A stretch of 48,466 nt of DNA, from assembly GCA_023139105.1 (NCBI GenBank), contig JAGLOF010000014.1, forward strand, positions 1 through 48,466. Direction: 5' to 3'. This DNA is from a bacterium (lineage in GTDB: Bacteria; Zhuqueibacterota; QNDG01; JAGLOF01). This document shows positions 40,652-48,466 of the stretch, piece after piece. Numbering within the stretch: the first letter of the stretch is position 1; each line of letters opens with the position of its first letter. The notes beneath the pieces are model-generated. The model did not search any database and was not told the DNA's origin. It worked only from the letters and a program-made list of their open reading frames with translations. Made by a program: the position numbers and the translations under genes.

Positions 40652-43600
40652 TTACATCTCCACTACCTGATTGGCAGCTGAGATCAGATAATCATTGTGC
40701 TCAATACATAACACAGTATGCCCATCATCAACAATTCGGTTAAATACATCAATCAATGTATCAATATCCCGATAATGCAAACCTGAAGTGGGTTCATCAA
40801 GTAAATAGAGTACTTTCTTAGCTCTTGTTTTCAGCAAGTGGATAGCCAATTTAATACGCTGTGCCTCCCCACAGGAAAGAGATGATGTAGTCTGATTCAG
40901 TTTCAAATGTCCAAGCCCCATCTCCTGAAGTGATGATAATACAGAAAATATTTTCTCAATATTGTGATCAGTAATAGCATTAAAAAAAACTATTGCTTCT
41001 GCAATCGAGTATGATAACAAAACCGGCATATTTACACCTTCAACATATATTGAAGATACAATTTCATTGTAACGGGTTCCATGACAGTTATCACATTCAT
41101 TCCAGACATCATCCATGAAGTCCATTGTGATCTTAATTTGTCCATAACCATTGCAGACAATACATTTGCCTTGAGAATGTTGGTATGAAAATGCATTCTT
41201 TTTAATGCCAACCTTTTTAGCAACCTTAGTATTACTGTAAAATAACTGAAGATAGTTCAGCAGTCCCGTATATGAAGCAATTGTACTTATTCGTCTCCCC
41301 GGTAAGGCTCTTTGGTCCACAGCAATAAGTTGATCAAAATATGTGTTGAAATAATAAGAGTTGCAATTCATCGGCTTTTGATTTTGCCAAGACGGAAACA
41401 GAACATGATGTATTAAAGTTGACTTACCCGCACCTGAAACACCCGTAAGTGCAACAAGCCCTCCTGCACTGAATTGGAAATCGCGATTGAACAGATTATG
41501 TTTATTCACACCTTTCAGGCCAAAGGCATTCTTTATCATGTTTCGATTCTGCGGTACAGGCATATTATGGCCATCCAAATATCTTGGTGTTATAGCACTC
41601 TTTGACATAATAAAGCGATCATAGGATCCATTGGCTACAATATGACCACCATTCTCACCTGAACCTGGTCCCATTTCAATTAAATTGTCAGCACGATTCA
41701 TTACTTCACGATCATGTTCTACAATGATGATGGTATTCCCTTTTTCCTGAAGCCTGCGGATAACATTCAAAAGCTGATGAACATCTTTAGGATGCAACCC
41801 GATTGTGGGTTCATCTAATATATAGGTCATACCTGTTAATCCGCCTCCAAGCTGCCGGGCAAGGCGCAGCCTCTGCCCTTCACCTCCTGAAAGGGTTGAG
41901 GAACGCCTGTGCATGCTCAAATGGCCCAAGCCGAGCTCTATTAAATTTGTAAGAAGTGGTTTGATATGAGAATAAATAATTTCAAGAACACCTTTTATTT
42001 TGTTGGTTTTCTGCAATTGTAACTCAAACCAATGCATTGTTTCCACGATACTTAACTTACATAGATCATGAATATTCATGCCATCAATAAAGACAGATAG
42101 TGCCTCTGAATGAAGCCGGGCGCCGCTGCAATTATTACACATTACTTCATGCATCATGGAGACAATGACATCAAGCTTCTTATTATGAAGGCGTCGTTGA
42201 TATTCTTCATCAATTAGATTGCAGAACCCCTTCCATGTAGATGATATTTCCTTGCTACCCGTAGCTGTTTTGGTTTTATACTCCCATACTGTATTCCATA
42301 TTCTATCACCTGTTCCATATAAAATCAGATCAAGTTCTTCTTTACTAAACTCATTAAATGATTTTTTAAGATCAATCTCAAAATGTGAAGACACCTTTTT
42401 TAAAATGGCAACAAATTGAGAATGGGGATGCCCGTAGTATTTTATATAAGAATTATATGCAAGAGCACCATCTTCAATTGATAGATCCATGTCAGGCACC
42501 AACATCAAAGGATCTGTTGTAAGTCTGTATCCAAGACCAGAACAACTTCTGCAGGCTCCGGATTCATGATTAAATGAAAATGATTTTGCAAATAAGGATC
42601 TGCCATTAATACCAGAAACACGTGAAAAAAGATAGCGATATTTTTCATGTATGCCTGTCATTGTTCCGATAGTAGATCTGGGAGATATGGGCAAGTTTTT
42701 TCTGTTAATGGCCACAACGGGTGTCAAATTTTCAAAGGAATCTGCAATTGCAATATTTGCCTGGCGGATAAAACTACGCGAATATGTTGAGAGACTCTCC
42801 ATAAAACGGGACTGGGATTCTGCAAAGAGTGTGTCAAATGCCAAAGACGATTTCCCACTGCCGGAAAGACCTGTGATTACGGTTATTTTGTTCTTAGGGA
42901 AACGGACATCAATACCTTTCAGATTATTTGTTTTTGCATTGTGAATCCAAATATCACTACATCTTGTAGAAGTCTCGTCGCTCTTCTTCCTCACAATGTG
43001 CCGTAGTGATCCGGATGTAATAGAATGTGAGCATTTTTCAAACCCCTCCCACCTGCCCTGAAATACAAGCTGTCCCCCATTGGATCCACTGCCCGGACCC
43101 AGATCAATTATCCAGTCAGCTGCTTTGATAAGCTGCTCCTGGTGTTCAATATATACTATTGTGTTTCCCTGCTCAGCCAGTCCGCGTAGAGCATTAATCA
43201 AATACTGCGTATCCTGATAATGCAGTCCAGAGGAAGGTTCATCTAAAATATACCATGTATGAGCCTGTCGACGTTTGACAAGCGCAGTTGCGAGCTTAAT
43301 ACGCTGTGCCTCTCCGCCTGAAAGTGTTGTAGATGGCTGCCCCAGTTTCAAATAGCCCAGATCAAGTGAGCGTAGCACAGATAAATATTTGAGTACCTTT
43401 GATTCATCCTGGAAAAAACTAGCAGCCTGATCAATACTTAAATTATATACATCCGATATAGATTTGCCATTATATTTAACCTGCAAAGTCTCTTCATTAA
43501 AACGTTTTCCATTACATGCTTCACAAATCAGATCAACACTTCCCATGAAATGCATTCCAATCTGAATTTTACCACCACCTTGACAGATTTCACATCTTCC

Positions 43601-45349
43601 ACCTTTATTATTAAAAGAGAAGCGGCTTCTTGTATAACCCAGTTGGCGGGCTGTGTCCTGCCTTGCATAAATATCACGTATAAGGTTAGAAAGCCCTGTA
43701 TAAGTGGCTGGATTACTCCGTGGTGTTCTGCCAATAGGTGTCTGATCCACCTTGATCACATCATCCAACCGGGGGAGCAGGCACCCGTATATCAAACTTG
43801 CTTTGCCCGCCCCTGAAACACCCGTAATGACGTTGAGAGAGTCCTTTTTAAAGATTACATCAAATCCTTTGAGATTATGTACAGTACAATTCTTTAAGAG
43901 AAAGTCATCACCCTTGTTCGTGTATTCATGCTGCAAAAAAGTACTGTTCAGGGCTTTTTGTGTAGGAGTCTGCTTTTCCGGCGACTGATTCCGGATAAAT
44001 GGCGCAGCTGGGCCGTTATACAGCAATTCACCACCACCATTACCGGCACCCGGACCGATTTCCACAATCCACATAGCCTGCCTTATTGTCTCCAGATCAT
44101 GTTCAATGATGATCACAGTATTACCCTTGATCACCAATTCACGCAGAATGGCAATCATTTGATGATTATCACGCGGATGCAGTCCTATAGAAGGTTCATC
44201 AAAGACATACAGTACATTGGAAAGATTTGCAGATAGTTGATTTACCAGGCGAATGCGTTGAATTTCTCCTGTGGTCAAAGTAGCTGTCTTGCGTGAAAGC
44301 TGTAGATAGCCTGCACCCAAATTACATAGCAAGGTCAATTGATGATGCAAGGTGTTGATAATTTTCTCTTCAGCAGTTGAATTTTTCTCAAAATGGTCGA
44401 CAATATCAAGTAGATCAATAAGTTCAAATGATACAAGTTCATGAATAGAATACCCGGCATAACGTACAGACAGAGCATTTTCATTTAAACGCATCCCCTT
44501 ACAAACAGAACATGGAATAGACTCAACATAACGAAGAATATTCTTATTTCTGTCACGCCGCAGTATATCCTGCATGACAGGCAGCATTCCCTTGTAATAG
44601 CCTTCTTCTCTGGGCTTGGCTTTCAGTCCTGTCCATTTGAGACGGCTTTCAAGGCTGTGCTTTCCGTAAAGCACTTTAATCTTTTTACTGCCATGCAAGA
44701 TGATATTTTTATGTTCAGGCGATAGGTCTTTCCAACGAATATCAACAGAAAATCCATGTTGATTACAGACTGTGTTCAGCACATCTACTGTCACTTGTGA
44801 ATACATAATGTATCCATTTGGAAGAGTTGGAGCCAGAGCACCTTCTCTAATTGATTTATGTGGATCAGCTACAAGTTTTTCAATAGAAATCTTCTCTTCC
44901 AGCCCCAGACCATTACAATGAGGGCAGGCTCCAAGAGGGCTGTTAAATGAAAACAGACTTCTTGAAAGCTCAATCTTACGTGTAGTTTCTCCAAAACGTG
45001 CATAGAGCAACCTGAGATAATCATATATCTCCGATAGCGTACCAACTGTTGATCTGGAGGATGGATTTGTAATTCTTTGGCTGATTGCTATTACAGGATA
45101 GAGATTGGATATTGCACTGACATCCGGTTTGGATAACCTGCCTGCAAACTGCCGTGCAAAGGAAGGGATTGATTCAAGATACTGTCGGCGGCCCTCTGCG
45201 GCAATAGTGTCAAATGCCAGGGATGATTTACCTGAACCGGAAATACCGGTTACCGCAACTAGCTTATGATGCGGAATCTCCAGAGAGATATTCTTGAGAT
45301 TGTGCTCTCGTGCACCGAGAATTCTAATTTTATGGGTATTATTTGTCAT
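40652..45349 (-). CDS. Tandemly fused UvrA-like protein with four ABC ATPase domains
   Basis: 1565 residues: two UvrA-like halves (about 1-790 and 795-1565) in one chain. Walker A motifs lie near 34 (GISGSGKSSLA), 506 (GVSGAGKASLI), 826 (GLSGSGKSSLA) and 1300 (GVSGAGKSTLI). Signatures are LTTGEIQR, LSGGEAQR, LSGGEGQR and LSCGEAQR. All four halves keep zinc-finger Cys pairs (CPHCNGLG, CEICQGGG, CRSCSGLG, CIVCNGYG). In both halves the stretch between the first ATPase segment and RSLFSFNSPLGACPHC or KSFSFNHESGACRSC is very short, so the UvrB-binding domain is missing, as in UvrA2-type proteins. The C-terminus stops at AANQVVEM, earlier than usual. Fused UvrA is known in Chlamydiae. Its role may be drug tolerance or DNA binding rather than classic excision repair. 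Confidence 0.9.
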   Translation of the reverse strand: MTNNTHKIRILGAREHNLKNISLEIPHHKLVAVTGISGSGKSSLAFDTIAAEGRRQYLESIPSFARQFAGRLSKPDVSAISNLYPVIAISQRITNPSSRSTVGTLSEIYDYLRLLYARFGETTRKIELSRSLFSFNSPLGACPHCNGLGLEEKISIEKLVADPHKSIREGALAPTLPNGYIMYSQVTVDVLNTVCNQHGFSVDIRWKDLSPEHKNIILHGSKKIKVLYGKHSLESRLKWTGLKAKPREEGYYKGMLPVMQDILRRDRNKNILRYVESIPCSVCKGMRLNENALSVRYAGYSIHELVSFELIDLLDIVDHFEKNSTAEEKIINTLHHQLTLLCNLGAGYLQLSRKTATLTTGEIQRIRLVNQLSANLSNVLYVFDEPSIGLHPRDNHQMIAILRELVIKGNTVIIIEHDLETIRQAMWIVEIGPGAGNGGGELLYNGPAAPFIRNQSPEKQTPTQKALNSTFLQHEYTNKGDDFLLKNCTVHNLKGFDVIFKKDSLNVITGVSGAGKASLIYGCLLPRLDDVIKVDQTPIGRTPRSNPATYTGLSNLIRDIYARQDTARQLGYTRSRFSFNNKGGRCEICQGGGKIQIGMHFMGSVDLICEACNGKRFNEETLQVKYNGKSISDVYNLSIDQAASFFQDESKVLKYLSVLRSLDLGYLKLGQPSTTLSGGEAQRIKLATALVKRRQAHTWYILDEPSSGLHYQDTQYLINALRGLAEQGNTIVYIEHQEQLIKAADWIIDLGPGSGSNGGQLVFQGRWEGFEKCSHSITSGSLRHIVRKKSDETSTRCSDIWIHNAKTNNLKGIDVRFPKNKITVITGLSGSGKSSLAFDTLFAESQSRFMESLSTYSRSFIRQANIAIADSFENLTPVVAINRKNLPISPRSTIGTMTGIHEKYRYLFSRVSGINGRSLFAKSFSFNHESGACRSCSGLGYRLTTDPLMLVPDMDLSIEDGALAYNSYIKYYGHPHSQFVAILKKVSSHFEIDLKKSFNEFSKEELDLILYGTGDRIWNTVWEYKTKTATGSKEISSTWKGFCNLIDEEYQRRLHNKKLDVIVSMMHEVMCNNCSGARLHSEALSVFIDGMNIHDLCKLSIVETMHWFELQLQKTNKIKGVLEIIYSHIKPLLTNLIELGLGHLSMHRRSSTLSGGEGQRLRLARQLGGGLTGMTYILDEPTIGLHPKDVHQLLNVIRRLQEKGNTIIIVEHDREVMNRADNLIEMGPGSGENGGHIVANGSYDRFIMSKSAITPRYLDGHNMPVPQNRNMIKNAFGLKGVNKHNLFNRDFQFSAGGLVALTGVSGAGKSTLIHHVLFPSWQNQKPMNCNSYYFNTYFDQLIAVDQRALPGRRISTIASYTGLLNYLQLFYSNTKVAKKVGIKKNAFSYQHSQGKCIVCNGYGQIKITMDFMDDVWNECDNCHGTRYNEIVSSIYVEGVNMPVLLSYSIAEAIVFFNAITDHNIEKIFSVLSSLQEMGLGHLKLNQTTSSLSCGEAQRIKLAIHLLKTRAKKVLYLLDEPTSGLHYRDIDTLIDVFNRIVDDGHTVLCIEHNDYLISAANQVVEM

Positions 45350-45490
45350 TTTTCATCAGATAAAGCAGATCCTGAAGCAAGTTCAGCAAGACAGGATAAG
45401 GTGCCCCCTCTATCACAATCCACTTCTTTCATGAACTGGCCCGTTCTATCCTTGTTATCAGATTATATATAGAAAAAATTCAGTTTTACT

Positions 45491-47053
45491 TTATTCCACT
45501 ACTTTTTTAATAGTATCCAGAAGCGTACCATCTCTCCACTCAATTACATGAACAACTTCATCCGTAACTGCTGCCCTTGCAGGAATATCACCAAATGACC
45601 TTGCTTTCTCAATAGATTTCTCATGTAGTTCTTCAATAGATATGATACACAGACCATGTTTTGCGCCTTCTGATAACAGCTTGTCTTTGTAACTGCTCTT
45701 ACTGACTGGGTTGACCGCAACATAATCTTCTGTTACAATTGCATCTATAACTTCACCGGGCGTAGTTCTGGTATAAACTTTATCAACCACCTTAGGGAAA
45801 CCCTTGCCATTCTTGCCGGTTGCCAGAGGAAGGAAGATGACTGTCATATCCGCACCGGCTGCTACATCCTGCCCGCCGCCTATTCCGCCGATAATACGGC
45901 CATTGGCACAAACCGTATTAAGGTTAAATTCAAGATCGACTTCCAATGCCGAGAGTACCGCCAGGTCAAGCATATTGACGGCTGACTCTTTATTGGCTAC
46001 AGAGGCGTAAAAACCGGCGGTAATTTCATGATGTCCGGGATGATTCAGCAGCGACTGCACTACTTTGGGACTGGGTTCAAAGAGCTGCCCGTGCATCAGG
46101 TGTTTTAAAGTCCCCTCTTCCAGCATTTCAACATGCATAGAATTGACTCCGCCAATGGCAAAATTGGCATGTATATTCTGTTCTTTCAACAATTGACGTA
46201 TATTCTCAAGTACGATAAGACCAGCTCCGCTTCCCACCTGGAAATTGAATCGTTCCTTTAACACACCGGAGGCATTCATCAGGTTGGTGATGTTGTCCGC
46301 AATTAGTGCATTAAAAGGATTTGAACGAGCCTTTTCAACATCCAGAGTTCCCGATCCGATACCCTCAGCCAGTCCCGGACAATCCACAGGCACTACAAAA
46401 TCTACCTGCTCCATGGAGATTGATGCGGGCATGATCAGATCCTGAGAAACCGTACCAGCCAACAAACAGGTGTAATCTGCAAATTCAGCATCGGCGGCAA
46501 AAAGCCCCAATGGGCCGCACCACTGCTCTTCTTTACCCATCATACCATTTGCATTTCCGTGAATATCAGCCATCGGTACAGGGCCAAAAGCCACTTTAAT
46601 GTGTACTTCGCCAGTTTGCAGTTTGCGGACGCGATTTCCGTGAGAGAAACCAACTGTCTTCCAGGGTAGTAGATGGCCGGCCATAACATGGGCACCGAAT
46701 TTACGGTACACATTGCCGTATACACCACCTATAATTCCCTCCTGTACGGCTTCAATGAGCCATGGATCTGTATGATCAAACAGGGCATTACCATAAAGTA
46801 TAATCCCTTTTTTAGCAGTTTCCCGCAGCTTCCGGATAATAAGCTCAAGCCCATGATCCCCTGTACGATAGTAGTGCGGGTAGCTGATCATATCGCCATC
46901 ATTAATAATTTCCATAACAGCATCCAGCGAAACTATCTTGCTGCCGCGGTGTGGAATAGGTGTAGCACCCTTCCGACCTACAACATGACTGGCGAAATCG
47001 ACATCATTAAAAGCCGAGACAAAAGAATGATATTTCTTACCGTTAAATTCCAT
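45491..47053 (-). CDS. citF: Citrate lyase alpha subunit-like CoA-transferase, copy 2
   Basis: 520 residues, a close paralogue of copy 1 (38906-40465) along its full length: for example SYPHYYRTGDHGLELI, HGNRVRKLQTGEVHIKVAFG, FQVGSGAGLIVLENI, GRIIGGIGGGQDVAAGAD. Both begin MEFNGK and end LLDT-KK-V. Substitutions are spread evenly, suggesting an old duplication with both copies kept functional. The AAGGAG site and the 12-nt motif TTGGTTTGAAAC at 47069 match copy 1. No beta or gamma subunit is nearby. It lies downstream of the PAP-like phosphatase gene. Confidence 0.87.
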   Translation of the reverse strand: MEFNGKKYHSFVSAFNDVDFASHVVGRKGATPIPHRGSKIVSLDAVMEIINDGDMISYPHYYRTGDHGLELIIRKLRETAKKGIILYGNALFDHTDPWLIEAVQEGIIGGVYGNVYRKFGAHVMAGHLLPWKTVGFSHGNRVRKLQTGEVHIKVAFGPVPMADIHGNANGMMGKEEQWCGPLGLFAADAEFADYTCLLAGTVSQDLIMPASISMEQVDFVVPVDCPGLAEGIGSGTLDVEKARSNPFNALIADNITNLMNASGVLKERFNFQVGSGAGLIVLENIRQLLKEQNIHANFAIGGVNSMHVEMLEEGTLKHLMHGQLFEPSPKVVQSLLNHPGHHEITAGFYASVANKESAVNMLDLAVLSALEVDLEFNLNTVCANGRIIGGIGGGQDVAAGADMTVIFLPLATGKNGKGFPKVVDKVYTRTTPGEVIDAIVTEDYVAVNPVSKSSYKDKLLSEGAKHGLCIISIEELHEKSIEKARSFGDIPARAAVTDEVVHVIEWRDGTLLDTIKKVVE

Positions 47054-47068
47054 GTAATACTCCTTACG

Positions 47069-47080
47069 TTGGTTTGAAAC
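47069..47080 (-). promoter_or_regulatory. Shared 12-nt motif upstream of citF copy 2
   Basis: TTGGTTTGAAAC, the same 12 bases and the same 16-nt distance from the ATG as at citF copy 1. Confidence 0.5.
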
Positions 47081-47115
47081 ATTGTTTTAAATCTAATACT
47101 TAAATGGAGGCAAAT

Positions 47116-48466
47116 CTAAATTTTTATTGCTGATGAATTATTTTCTCTGCAATAATCATCCTTATTAAACTTGTTCAAACTAAACGGATATTTGACTGAT
47201 TTTAGGGAATCACTTCCGACAAACAGATTGATATTTTTCGGGATTTGAAAAAAATTATCTTCCGATAAGCTCTCTACCTCATCTACGTAGAAAGATTGAA
47301 CACCGGCGGTATCTTTTTGACTGGTAATCACTGTAAAAATTTCCAGAGAGGCAGGCTGTTCCTCATCCACAGGCTTCACATGAATCCATTTTAACTGATT
47401 GAATGAACCGCTCTGATAGGTCCAGGGTTTATCATCATTATTGACTCGATGACCGGCACCCCAACTTCCCTCACCAATAAACATCGTACCCTTTTCGTCA
47501 TCACGGACATGGCCCTGATGCACATCTTCACCATTTACAGGCTTTAACGGATAAGTGATTTTATGTAAGTGGGCATCAGCATCCATCGACAAATCCAGTC
47601 CATATTCGTAAAACAAATCTGCCCATTGTTCATACTGGTATTCTTTATCTTTTTTCTTTGCGGTGTGCGGCCAGAAAGGTTTATGATAACCGGCAATTTT
47701 GAAAATAAAATCCTGATGAGCTTCCAGGTCGGCTTTCAGCCATTCCCGCTGATCTCCTCCTGTTTCAATCTCTGAATTAAGTACAATTGTATGGAAAAAC
47801 TTATCACCAAATGAAAGTGAATAATATATATTTGTGCTGTCACTGCCCTGAAAAGGGGCATCAAATATTTTATTTAAGATTTTTTTATTCCCATTCTCAT
47901 GATTTCCATGAACCGGCACTATAGGGATTTTGCGCCCGTCAAAGGTTGTTGTTAAAGAGTCCCAGTCTGTCAGCCATTGGTGCCAGTACTCAGGATTTGT
48001 ACCGTTGCCAGAGGTGAAATCACCATTAAACTGAACAAATAAAGGACGTAGTTTTGCTACCATCTTATTAGTTGCCACACCAGCTAGATATGCTGTGCCA
48101 GTACTTTTGGTATCTCCTCCGCTTATAAACGTAAAAGATTTTGGTTTATCAGGAGCAGTATGAAAATAGTACCTCTCGCTGACACCGGTCTTGTCTTTAA
48201 TCACAAAATAGTAGGTCTGGTCCGGTTCAAGATTCGCCAATTTGGCATAACAAGTATTCATCTGATAAAAATTCATTAGTTTACGTGTAGGCATTTGCTT
48301 ATTCTGATATTTCCTATGTTTACGGCCAAAATCTTTTTTGCTGTAAAGTACAGTAGCCTCATCACCTTTCAATTGATCCCAGATGATGGTCATCGTTGAT
48401 GTGGGATCATCGTTCCAGACCAGCCGGTACTTGTCAGATGCGGCATACTCTTTGGGGACATGTTCG
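47116..48466 (-). CDS. Purple acid phosphatase-like metallophosphoesterase (partial at right edge)
   Basis: The frame stays open to the window end, reading KYRLVWNDDPTSTMTIIWD at the edge, a typical start of the Fn3-like N-terminal domain of PAP-like enzymes; the true start and any signal peptide lie outside. The catalytic domain shows GGDTKSTG, FNGDFTSGNG, VPVHGNHENGN, KIAGYHKPFWPHT and MDADAHLHKITYP, the order of metal ligands in the family. The usual final GHxH is replaced by DAHLH. It is probably a secreted phosphoesterase. 425 residues are seen from the first internal ATG. Confidence 0.85.
   Translation of the reverse strand, partial: EHVPKEYAASDKYRLVWNDDPTSTMTIIWDQLKGDEATVLYSKKDFGRKHRKYQNKQMPTRKLMNFYQMNTCYAKLANLEPDQTYYFVIKDKTGVSERYYFHTAPDKPKSFTFISGGDTKSTGTAYLAGVATNKMVAKLRPLFVQFNGDFTSGNGTNPEYWHQWLTDWDSLTTTFDGRKIPIVPVHGNHENGNKKILNKIFDAPFQGSDSTNIYYSLSFGDKFFHTIVLNSEIETGGDQREWLKADLEAHQDFIFKIAGYHKPFWPHTAKKKDKEYQYEQWADLFYEYGLDLSMDADAHLHKITYPLKPVNGEDVHQGHVRDDEKGTMFIGEGSWGAGHRVNNDDKPWTYQSGSFNQLKWIHVKPVDEEQPASLEIFTVITSQKDTAGVQSFYVDEVESLSEDNFFQIPKNINLFVGSDSLKSVKYPFSLNKFNKDDYCRENNSSAIKI

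Noticed and set aside
40496..40681. 61-codon frame rich in Asn, Lys and Gln
   Set aside because: It is the A-rich degenerate repeat read as protein and overlaps the end of the UvrA-like gene.
40652..45349. UvrA fusion as an assembly or frameshift artefact
   Set aside because: The halves are diverged, not identical, the frame is continuous over 4.7 kb, and fused UvrA proteins are known in other bacteria.
38906..47053. Complete citrate lyase operon
   Set aside because: Only alpha-subunit-like genes are present; no beta, gamma, ligase or prosthetic-group genes were found on either strand.

Overview
The window (about 48.5 kb, AT-rich, densely coding, no tRNA, rRNA or CRISPR seen) reads as a chromosomal segment of an uncultivated-type bacterium of the FCB group (Bacteroidota / Calditrichota / Marinimicrobiota-like). 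This placement is an inference. It rests on an ECF sigma / anti-sigma / DUF4252 operon, a PorW/SprE-like TPR lipoprotein, a Tat-exported TldD-type peptidase, SdrD_B surface repeats, and dispersed A-rich intergenic repeats of a kind common in that group.

Layout. 1-1031 (-): start of a secreted SdrD_B repeat protein running off the left edge. 1032-1975: noncoding, with two small hairpins and a probable terminator. 1976-8351 (-): DUF4252, anti-sigma and ECF sigma genes, a YfcE-like phosphoesterase, pyrD and pyrK, and a large TPR lipoprotein. 8534-11379 (+): first tldD-tldE pair, whose TldD carries a Tat signal. 11595-12782 (-): HI0933/YhiN flavoprotein. 12947-20409 (+): a beta-barrel protein, a DUF3307 remnant cut by a palindromic REP-like element, then a four-gene envelope/cAMP module (secreted protein, FecR-domain protein, large outer-membrane-like protein, CHASE2 adenylate cyclase). 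20564-22260 (-): RAYT transposase flanked by REP-like palindromes, a PqqD-like protein and YciO. 22505-25256 (+): second tldD-tldE pair. 25797-32081 (-): zinc-ribbon protein, PTS EIIA, manC, coaE, purD, uvrB. 32260-34071 (+): PpiD/SurA-like foldase. 34362-48466 (-): a CheY-SBP-CheW fusion, a DsrC/TusE-cysteine desulfurase fusion with DUF169, two CitF paralogues around a four-ATPase UvrA-like protein, and a purple-acid-phosphatase-like protein cut by the right edge.

Most notable: (1) three REP-like elements with pair-preserving changes in the inner stem, each placed 6-7 nt after a stop codon, with their likely RAYT mobiliser in the same window; (2) a DsrC/TusE domain fused to a cysteine desulfurase that keeps the sulfur-carrier Cys, translationally coupled to DUF169; (3) a receiver-substrate-binding-CheW fusion; (4) a tandemly fused UvrA without UvrB-binding domains and with asymmetric ATPase motifs; (5) the FecR / barrel / CHASE2-cyclase operon; (6) duplicated TldD/TldE pairs, one apparently exported through a single Tat signal. 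Numbers and positions come from reading the sequence; no database search was possible.
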